Origin: Dendrobium chrysotoxum
Taxonomy: Eukaryota; Streptophyta; Magnoliopsida; Asparagales; Orchidaceae
DNA: 64,000 nt
Assembly: GCA_019925795.1 (NCBI GenBank)
Contig: CM034304.1
Coordinates: forward strand, 9,487,471 to 9,551,470
Reading direction: 5' to 3'
The notes under the pieces are model-generated. The model was not told where the DNA came from, made no database searches, and saw only the letters and a list, made by a program, of their open reading frames with translations. Made by a program: the position numbers and the translations under genes. Position 1 is the stretch's first letter, and each line of letters opens with the position of its first letter. This document shows, one piece after another, positions 55,851 to 64,000 of the stretch.

Positions 55851-56921
55851 TAACCACCTTACTTTAGCTCTTTGTCTCCACCACATATTAAGCCTTGCAA
55901 GCGTAATATTAAGCTCATTTACTTTAGATTTAAGCAGAAGCAACCTCACCTCCGAGAGCCAACCACTCTCAGCTTCTTCATTTTGAAGATCCAAAATTTC
56001 CTTCTTCAATTCCTCTTTTAGAATCGTCAAATTCTGGTGCTTGGCTTTGCTCCAGAAAAATAGTGCCTTCAAAGCTCTTTTAAACCTAACATTAAGGGCC
56101 AAAGCATTCTCCCCATTCACCTTCTTGGCCCAAGCTTTAGCCACAACTCCCACTGAAGCCGGGTATGAAGCCCACACCTCCTCATACTTAATCTGATGGT
56201 TTCTCCAAAAACCAGGTGACAGGATTTTAATGAGAACTGGACAGTGATCGGCGGCTACACGAGCAAGATGCCTTACTGCCAGCATTTGGATGACATTCAA
56301 CGCTAAAGTATTTAAAATACACCTATCCAACCTTTCGAGAATTCGAGCACCACCTTTTCTGTTGTTGCACCAAGTAAACCTTGGACCAACTATACTCACA
56401 TCATGAAGATCATGGTTGCTCATGAAGAATCTCATTTCTTGCGCACCTTGAGATAAAACAAACTTCTTCCCTCCTTTCTTCTCTTCTTAAGACAAAACAC
56501 AATTGAAGTCTCCACCTATAACAGTAGGAAACTTTAAGAGATCAATCCCTTTAAGAATACTCCACAAGGCCTTTCTCTTATACCAATCATTACTTCCATA
56601 AGCTACAGCAACTATCCAAGTTCCTTTATTGACCATGTTAAATTCCCCAATAATAACTTGAGAAGAAGAATTTAAAACTGAAAATGAAGCCAAGTCCTTT
56701 CTCCAGAATACCATAATTCCACCTGACAATCCAACTGGAAGCATGAAATAGTCCCATTTTGACCCAATAAACTAATCACAACCAAGTCTATCAAAAGAGG
56801 AAATTTTAGTTTCTAGGAGTCCAACAAACATCACCTCATGTTCTTTCACAACTTCCTTCAAGTAGTGCGAGGCTACACTCTTCCTAGCCCCCCTACAATT
56901 CCAAAACACAATTGAAGACAT
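55791..56921 (-). pseudogene. LINE F ORF2, endonuclease domain (N-terminal)
   Basis: ATG at 56,921 opens MSSIVFWNCRGARKS, the hallmark start of plant L1 ORF2. LLETKIS, SGGIMVFWRKD, VAYGSNDWYKRKALW, IGGDFNCVLS, TWCNNRKGGARILERLDRC and ADHCPVLI show all main apurinic-endonuclease-like motifs. Two stops interrupt it (near 56,770 and 56,486) in the same frame. The C-terminal part leads to WWRQRAKVRWLEDGNSNSKF. Confidence 0.92.
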
Positions 56922-57259
56922 TTAATGAAAAGAATTGGGATTGCTCCCTTTCCTTTCCTTAAGCATTCCACCTCCCTTTCTACAATGGCTAATAATATTG
57001 TCCTTCCCCAAGGATCTCAATTCCTCTTGAAGTCTAAAATCTGATTTGTGACAGGAAATACTTGAGTTCGCAAGTAATCCAACAGGAGTTACTTGAGTTC
57101 ACAAGCAATCCTTCCCCAATTTGACATTAAACTGAGGCTGCCAACCTTCCTCAATACACTCCACATTATGAGAGCTTAGGATGGACACCTTATCAACATC
57201 TGGAGCTTTGGCAATAACATCATTTCCATCTTCAAAACAAGTAATTACACGTGAAGTTC

Positions 57260-58952
57260 CTGACTACACCAAAGCTGCAGAACTTTCCAGGCCTCCTTTA
57301 ACATTCTCACCTTCTAGGTGTAATTCCTCATCTCCCTCTCCACATAAAGATTGAAACTTATTATTTAAAGAAAGCTTCTCAGGGACTACAGAAGAATAAA
57401 GAACCTTTTCCCCACACATTTCTACCGTCTTCCTCCCTATCTCAACAATTTCGCCTTCCTCAGGTAGCAACATATCCTCCACAACATCTTCTTCTATTCT
57501 CCTTAATTTTCCTTTAACCCTTTAGCGGCTTGAGGTTCCTGATCATTAAACCGAGTTCCTGCTACCTTTTTTTGATTAAATACACCCTTGTTTCTTCTAT
57601 TCCTGACATGGATCCATGGCCCATAAGATTCAATACCTCCATTCTCTAGTACCACTTTCTTAGGAACATTAAATATTAGATTTTTAGAAGCATTCCCTTT
57701 ATTCACCTCCTCCATCTTCCTTTTATTACAAATGCTACTCACGTGCCCCAACATACCATATTCATAGCAAAAAGAGAAAATTCTCTCATACTCAACTCTT
57801 TGGAAAAACCTCCCAGCCAACCCTTCCACCCAAACACCCAATGATAGAGGCTTATCTAGTTCAACACGAACACACACCTTTGCAAACTCCCTCCTTCCCC
57901 ATTGGAACATATTCCCATCCAACATCAGAGGGACACCCACCATAGAAGCTATCATTGCTACACTGTCCTCATCTTAACATTGGAGCAGCAAATGAGGCAT
58001 TCTAATCCAAATGCGAGAAGTCAAACCTTTCAAAGAGCTAGGAGAGAATTCGGTAGTCCATCTCTCCATTCCCACAATGTGATTATTCATGAACCAAGGA
58101 CCTACCAGCCATCACACCTTCCATTGCTTCCAAGGATTTGAAGGAGCACAAATACCACCCCATCCCTAAGGTAGTGAAATGAAATTGTCCAAAACTAGCC
58201 CACTGCCTTCTTAGTTCCCAAGAAACTATATGAGATGGGAGTTCTCTCCCAAATACCTTAGTAACTAGTGAAAATTATAACTTTTTGGTGTTCAACACCT
58301 CTGAAGATTCAAGTAACCTCACAGCTTTCCCTTCTTCTGATAAAACTACCTTATCCTTGTTAAAATTAATCTTGATGTAAGGATTATTCTTCCAAGGATT
58401 CATCAAATTACTGATTTTAACCGAGCTCTCAGGCAAAACCTCAGACACAAGATCGGCATTAATCTCCTTACACACATCAGCTGGCAGAGAAGAACCACCC
58501 GGAACACTATTGAAAGTATGAATATTTTTGTTAACCAAATTCTGGGAACTCACATTTATCTTACTGCCAGGGACAGGGATAGCATTTGAGTTTCCAAATC
58601 TGTTAATGAAAATGTTCATACTAGAAGATGAAGCTTCAGGGTCCAAAATTCCAACCAGAGGGTAACCAGAAACTTTTGAAAACCGAGGAGTTAAGCAATC
58701 CTTACTACACAAAATTCCTTTACCCTTTCCTTCTACAAGTTTACCAGATTACAAATGAGAACCATCATTTTTCGAAATGATTAACTCACCTCTAAAATGC
58801 CTTTTACGAACTTCCTCAGAATTTTCATTTGCCACAGCAGTAGAATCAGAGATCTGATTATCTTGATCCATAATTTCCTGCAAATTCAATCCATCATTGC
58901 AAGGATCCTTCAGTCTTGTCATCAGAGGTTGATGGCGGCCATCCGCCACCAT
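57260..58952 (-). pseudogene. LINE F ORF1 (RNA-binding, DUF4283-like and zinc knuckle)
   Basis: ATG at 58,952 (MVADGRHQPLMTRL). The frame runs to 58,275 with one stop near 58,747. Next come FGRELPSHIVSWELRRQWAS and LGMGWYLCSFKSLEAMEGVM (about 58,240-58,110), typical of the DUF4283 region of plant LINE ORF1. 57,955-57,503 holds GVWVEGLAGRFFQRVEYERI and the knuckle CYEYGMLGHVSSIC, in which the second Cys is Tyr. After a frameshift the acidic tail ends near 57,264. Product: the nucleic-acid-binding partner of ORF2. Confidence 0.85.
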
Positions 58953-59040
58953 GAACGGACCTCCAGTAACCAAAGCCGAAAAAATCAGGAAGGGAAGAAT
59001 TTGAAAAAAAAAGAATAATTTCTCTCTCTAAAAATCAGGA

Positions 59041-59056
59041 AGGTAAGTTTCTCTTC
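59041..59056. repeat. Target-site duplication of LINE F, right copy (16 bp)
   Basis: Exact copy of 52,809-52,824, directly outside F's 5' end. Confidence 0.93.
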
Positions 59057-59250
59057 AGTAGAGACAATGTTAGTAAAAATATTTTTGAAGCCATGCTGAT
59101 TCCACCAATTAATTTTTTCCTTAAGTCTTTTCAACTTAAGCCATAATCTGTTCATACCAAAGATAAAATTATTAGGGTGAAGGGGGGCAGGCCATTTATT
59201 AATTACTAAGGCTTAACATCATTAGCCCAAAATTAGGAGTTTTGCTAGCC
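59057..59250 (-). pseudogene. LINE G ORF2, linker (part 1)
   Basis: On the minus strand NNFIFGMNRLWLKLKRLKEK and INWWNQHGFKNIFTNIVSTE read openly, the region between endonuclease and RT in plant L1 proteins. It continues at 52,824 after F. Upstream a weak FWANDVKP suggests G begins near 59,250. Confidence 0.75.
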
Positions 59251-61013
59251 ATAGAATTTAAAAAAAATAATTCATTAATTACTTTAAAAGAAAGTATAAG
59301 GAGAAAAGTGTAAAAAGATATCACTCGAATAATATAACTTTACTCTCCACACTCCTTTCATCTTGGATTGCTTTCTTTCTCATAAGAAGATTGGCCAACC
59401 ACTCCACTTACTTTATCATTCTCTCCTCTAGTCCTCCTTAGAGTTTACTCTAAGGTGGCACTACAATTAAGCACTCAGGACTTACTGAAATGATAGAATC
59501 CCCAAATTAAAAGATTGAAAAACTTTTATATTAAGTAATAAATAGACTTAAGCATCTTGGAACTCGACATGGTGGCATCGTAGCATTATAATATGAACTA
59601 GTACCTCGGGGTTAGACTGATCTGGTGTGGCTATTGGCTAAACCGATGAATCATTTAGTTTATTTGGTGGGGCTCCATTCATCAACTACTCCATCATTGT
59701 GCTATAAAGGTTGAGTGTTGTGGTGCTTTAATATAAAATCTAGCATTACGATTTTGTGCAGTTTGGCGCTTCAACACTCAAATTCCTAAGACTTTGGCAC
59801 TACATGGTAATTTCTTGCATTGAGGCATTTGGAAGCGCTGCAACACTGACCTTTGTTTAGTCTGGGTGATTAATTAAATGGCTTTTTTCATGAGGCTTTG
59901 GTGATGTAATTTTCTAATCTAGCATCGTGGTCTTTTAGATGCTACAACACTAATAATCCAAGTGCTACAGCATTGGTTTAACACTTTGAATTTTTATCCT
60001 TTTCCTATGATATTACCACACAGCATCAACTAAAAATAATATTTTCATTAAAATCTAAGATAATAAAATACTACATAATTTTCTCTTAGTACATTCCTGC
60101 CACTTAAGATCTTGCTTATCCTTAAGTAATAGTGTAATCACCTATTTATTTACTTAATTAGCCCAAATTAAAATTTAGCAATTGAAAGTAAACTAAAATA
60201 TAAGACAATACACTACCATTTAGACATAAATTGGAACAATCAAGATGTCATAATTTTAACTTGAATAATCATAAGTAATAATCCCTATAAACCATCCAAG
60301 TTAATATTCAAATTCAACTCATCTACTATAAGTGTAAGTGAATTATTTAGTATAGATATTAGAGTGAATAATAATTCATTTAGAAATTTTTTGTGCTTTT
60401 AGTTAAACTAGAAATTCCTTTGGGTACCTTCATATGTAGTAGTTTACTTACACTCCCCTATTTGATTTAAGTATTAGAGTTCTGCTAGATATGTGACTAT
60501 ATTAAGTACTAATTTTTTACTAAGTACACATTTTTCTTTTCCTCCCTTTCTTTGATTTGCTTATTTTTCATGAGTTTTTTTTCAAACATTTTTTACTATT
60601 GTAGTAATGATTTTGAATACTTGATTGCTTTCTTACTTCAAGAAACCCTAAATTGAATTAATGTAAGGATTGCTATAAGCACAATAATTCTATAATGGAG
60701 TTCATAATGGATTTCATAATTTAATCTACACACTCCTTTTTTCTAAACATAATTATTCAATCATGAAACAATTAGTCAATGCTTAAGTGTTTAGTTTATA
60801 AAGTTCAAGATGAGATTTTTACTTAGATGATTTATTTAGTGATTATAATGATTTTCAAATTAAGAAGTATTATCCTTTTTCATTTAATTTAGCACCTAGG
60901 GTTTGTATTATTCTTAATTTAAAATAAAATTTAATTATTAATTTTAATTTGGCTAATTTAGCTATCAAAGTGCAAGTGCTATGGAGATAATAAGCACAAT
61001 AGTTAAGTGATGT
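59251..61013. other. Unassigned AT-rich region with a repeated word at 59,560-60,000
   Basis: No coding region or element could be recognised. Within 59,560-60,000 variants of 'gcgctgcaacactg' recur (near 59,767, 59,835, 59,938 and 59,963), along with 'catcgtagcatt'-like words. The rest (60,000-61,000) is AT-rich without clear structure. Confidence 0.4.
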
Positions 61014-61760
61014 AGCGACTGAGTATCTCTCTAGAGGTCTCACAAACCTTTATGTAAACCATAATAATCTTTATTATAGAACCTTAGGTGGTTTTCCTAT
61101 TTCTCACCTATGTTTTGCTGATGATGCTATTATCTTCTCTAATGGTTCTATTAATAAAGTGAGAATTATTATGAATATTTTAAACAAATTTAAGAAAATT
61201 AGTGGTCTTAATCTTAACAAAAATAAATCTTTCTTTATAACCCCCTCTAGAATGCTTGTTTATCATATCAATGCTATTAAAAGGGTTTCTGGTTTCAGTC
61301 ATGCTTCTCTTCCTCTTAAGTACCTGGGTGTTCGTTGTTCAAGGTCATAAAAGATCATTTCTTTATGATGATCTCATTTCTTCAGTTCAAAATAAACTTA
61401 ATTCTTAGGAATTTAACTTTCTTAGCTTTGGTGGAAGATTAGTTTTAATTAAGAGTGTTCCTTGTTATTTACCTATATATCTTTTTCAAACTATTAATCC
61501 TACTGTGGATGAGTGTAATAGGTTGGAAAAAATCTTTAATAGGTTCTTTTGGAAAGGTAAAAGTAGTAATTCTAAAATTATTTGGACTTCTTGGTCTAAA
61601 TGTTGTGGTGTTTTTGAGGAAGGTGCTTCAGGGTGCAAAAGTTTGAGGGATTTAGCCTATGGTTTTTCTTTCAAGCATTGGTTCAATTTTGGTGAAAATA
61701 AGAGTCTTTGGTCAAATTTCATGATGTTTAAGTATTATTCTAATATTCATCATGGGTAAT
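61014..61760 (+). pseudogene. LINE H ORF2, reverse transcriptase C-terminal half
   Basis: GGFPISHLCFADDAIIFSNG (about 61,090-61,145) has the FADD site. FKKISGLNLNKNKSFF, LPLKYLGVRC, FSFGGRLVLIKSVPCYLPIY and RLEKIFNRFFWKGKSSNSK follow, with a frameshift near 61,345. ASGCKSLRDLAYGFSFKHWF leads into the connection region. Confidence 0.85.
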
Positions 61761-62650
61761 TATAAGTAGAGAAACTCCAGAATTTGGAAGAGACTATGTG
61801 ATATCAAATGGCAGGCTGAGCCATATATTTTATGGGGTCTTGTTAATACTAATTTATTTTTTTGGCATGATAAATGGCTGTATCAAACATCAGTGGATCA
61901 AATGCTTAATACTATCTCTAATTCGGCTATGGCTATCAAAGTTAATTTTTTTATATCTAATAATTATTGGGATTATAACAAATTAGCTGAGGTTATTCCT
62001 AAAATTATTATTCATAAGATTTTATAAATTCCTCTTAATTTAGTGGCTGAGGATATTTTATTATGTAATATGGTGAACAAAGGTGATTTTAGCCTCAAGT
62101 TAAGCAGATTTCTAATAATACTTTTTCCATGATATGGCATAAAAGTATTCCCTCTTCTATTGCTACTTTTATTTGGCGTCTTATGAATAGTTATGTACCT
62201 ACGGACATAATTCAGTTAAAAGAGGTTTTAGTATGGCTTCTAAGTGTCAGTGTTGCTACCATGTGGAAAATTTACATCATATATTCCTTTCAGGTCCCAT
62301 TACCGCTAAAATCTAGATCTACTTTGAGGATATCTTTAAAGTTAATTATTTCAATGTTAATTTGTCTATCAGGGAGATGATTAACAAATGGTTTTCTAAG
62401 TCTAGAGGTCATATTACTCATCTAATTTCTTCTCTTATTTTATGGCACCTTTGGCTTGGTAGAAATAAGTCCCTTTTTAATGGTTTTCCTATGAAGGTTG
62501 ATCAGGTTTTTCAGAGCAATAAAGATAAAGTTAGCAAATTACTTAATGTTTATCTATTAACTTTTATAAATTTTAAAAGTTTTTTTCCTTTACTGATAAG
62601 GCTTTTGGTATTGTTTTACCTGTTAATGACCACATTGATGTTCCTAAGTT
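61761..62650 (+). pseudogene. LINE H ORF2, zinc domain region (zf-RVT)
   Basis: ILWGLVNTNLFFWHDKWLYQ (about 61,830) and MIWHKSIPSSIATFIWRLMN (62,129 onward) match the zf-RVT region of G (MIWHKSIPMTNSIFMWRLM). HLIDSLILWHLWLGRNKSLF-type text near 62,440 follows. Several stops and frameshifts. Confidence 0.8.
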
Positions 62651-63160
62651 GGTGTATTGGCTAACGCCTCCTATTAATATGTACAAGCTTAACTGTGATG
62701 GGCTGGTGAAGCAGAGTTCTTACGGGTGTGGTGGTATTATTAGAGACTCTAATGGTAACTTTATCATTGCTTATGCCACTCCTCTTTCTAATTGTTCTGT
62801 TATATTTGCTAAGTTATCTGCTATCTTTTATGGTTTGAAAATATATTTATCCCTTGGTATTATTAACATTTTGATTGAAGTGGATGCTCTTCATTTGATT
62901 TTTTTTCCTCAATGATAGGTTTGATAAAGTCTATAGTCCTACTTTATTCTATTTAATTAGGGATATTAAATAGATGCTTCTTTGTTTTCATGTAAAGATT
63001 TCTCATATTCATAGGGAAGGAAACTCTTGTGCTGATTGGTTTACAAATATGGGTTCCAATTTGCAAAGTCCTACCGATTTTACTTATGTTGAATTGCCGA
63101 ACTTTATTAAAGGCCTCATTCATTTGGACAAATTGGGTTTGCCATATGTAAGAGGTTAAT
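62649..63160 (+). pseudogene. LINE H ORF2, RNase H domain
   Basis: MYKLNCDGLVKQSSYGCGG, IIRDSNGNFIIAYATPLSNC, FAKLSAIFYGLKIYLSLGI and IEVDAL show the domain; the usual AEL reads AKL, so one catalytic Glu is replaced. SHIHREGNSCADWFTNMGS and LDKLGLPYVRG with a stop at 63,157-63,159 form the end of ORF2. Confidence 0.85.
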
Positions 63161-64000
63161 TGGGCTTGCTTTTGGTCTTTCTTAAGCTTTCTCCTTAGAG
63201 TGGTGGTTTTTCTTTCTTTGGATGATAAGAACTGAGCGACATATGATCCTTTGGCTTATGGTTTATTCGGATACTACATACCTGTGCCAGGTTAATGTTT
63301 ACTATGGGCTGCTTAATTTTTTGAAAAGGAATTTCAACAATACTAAGGGTGGTTTAGTTGCCTCTATTTCAGACAACTTGTTGTTTTGTTTTTTTGGTTC
63401 TTTATATTTTGGTGGGTTGTACTGTATAGACTTTACTAGCCTTTTACTTCTATTGTCCAGCTGCTCAAACATAATTGGACCCGGTTGGATGTTGACCTCA
63501 TCACCATTCCAATTTTATTTCTGGGTCATTTTCTGTTTGAGCAGTTTTTTGGCCTTAATGAGGGATTTCTTTATGGAGCTGTGTTGGCTTTTCACTGGGT
63601 TTGGATTGTTGGGATTTATTGGAGGTTTTTCCTGCTAGATTTTGATCTTCTGTACAGTTTTCTTTATATTATCATTGCTGCTTGTCATCCTTATGGTGAT
63701 TATATGGTTATTAATGTTTCCTGCTATTTAGGTTGGGGTGATTTAAGATGGTATACCCATCCTATAGTTTTGGTTAGTTCTATTGGTAATGGCTATTAGT
63801 ATACCTATTATGTTATCTTAAATAGTCTTATTTTCGGCCATTATGGTAAGTTCCAATCAGTTATTTGTTGGATTGCAAATGTGCACCTAGTTTTTACTGG
63901 TTGGAATACTGCTACCTGCCACCTCTCTTCTTGGGTGGACAATTATAGTTGCTTTTTTTTTTCTTGAATGCTCATACTTACTATAATCAGATAATATTAG
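63161..64000 (+). other. LINE H 3' untranslated region
   Basis: T/G-rich sequence with overlapping hydrophobic open frames (63,222-63,638 and 63,485-63,799) like those in the 3' region of G. No ATG-supported conserved protein. The A-rich end is not reached. Confidence 0.5.

Larger units (their letters stand above)
52825..59040 (-). mobile_element. LINE F: near full-length plant L1 element (about 6.2 kb) inside LINE G
   Basis: It is bounded by exact 16-bp duplications, with a poly(A) tail (T at 52,825-52,836 on the plus strand), a short 3' untranslated region, ORF2 (56,921-52,883) and ORF1 (58,952 to about 57,260), and a 5' leader of about 90 bases. The long duplication and whole length suggest a full reverse transcript. 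Stops and frameshifts in both ORFs show it is inactive. It has the same orientation as G, but the protein text is a different subfamily (YADD rather than FADD). Confidence 0.94.
47905..59250 (-). mobile_element. LINE G: L1-type retrotransposon, 5'-truncated, split by LINE F
   Basis: Minus-strand pieces at 59,250-59,057 and 52,824-47,905 form one ORF2 tail: endonuclease-RT linker, RT, zinc domain (zf-RVT), RNase H and a long 3' untranslated region ending in an A-rich tail (T on the plus strand at about 47,906-47,922). The endonuclease and ORF1 are missing, as in most 5'-truncated LINEs. H (61,014 onward) is a close relative. No target duplication could be found. Confidence 0.82.
61014..64000 (+). 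mobile_element. LINE H: 5'-truncated L1 element related to G, runs off the right edge
   Basis: It begins in the middle of RT (EYLSRGLTNLY, matching EYLFRGLINLY of G) and continues through thumb, zf-RVT and RNase H to a long 3' untranslated region. Its orientation is opposite to G. The 3' end and any target duplication lie outside the window. Confidence 0.82.

Noticed and set aside
59251..61013. Host gene or promoter between the LINEs
   Set aside because: No ORF, exon-like pattern or conserved motif is visible in the 1.7 kb.
63222..63799. Hydrophobic ORFs at the right end
   Set aside because: Same situation as in LINE G; overlapping frames without ATG and without a domain.

Overview
The window looks like an intergenic, transposon-filled stretch of a flowering-plant nuclear genome. 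It is AT-rich. It holds Ty1/copia elements of the Sirevirus (SIRE/Maximus) kind and L1-type LINEs with an RNase H tail, and I found no host gene, tRNA, rRNA or bacterial-type operon. The species cannot be told from the sequence. Every coding region carries stops, frameshifts or lost start codons, so these are relics, although several keep readable domains.

Region 1 (1-24,440, + strand) is a three-level nest. Element C enters from the left edge as reverse transcriptase and an env-like ORF. It is split at 1538/21,600 by element B (5-bp target duplication AAATA). B is split at 9176/20,129 by element A (duplication GAAAT/GAAAA). A (9177-20,128) has both LTRs, PBS, gag, pol, a long pol-env spacer, an env-like ORF and a PPT. 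C resumes at 21,600, reaches a full LTR (22,355-24,143), and that LTR runs straight into the start of another gag.

Region 2 (24,441-27,550) is decayed sequence with a relic of a different copia reverse transcriptase. Region 3 (27,550-47,700, - strand) is a second nest: element E is split inside its env-like ORF by element D (29,819-41,640), which has perfect GAAGT duplications and both LTRs. Region 4 (47,905-59,250, - strand) is LINE G, split by a near full-length LINE F (52,825-59,040) with a 16-bp duplication. Region 5 (59,250-61,013) is unassigned. Region 6 (61,014 to the right edge, + strand) is LINE H, a 5'-truncated relative of G.

The non-coding parts of the Sireviruses are the most interesting. 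Arrays of a short palindrome sit both in the LTR and in the spacer before the env-like ORF of the copies examined. The core differs between families in a symmetric way. A second signal is an inverted repeat enclosing the PPT and the start of the 3' LTR, whose arms appear to co-vary between elements. A third is an exact 80-bp palindrome at the damaged 3' LTR of B.
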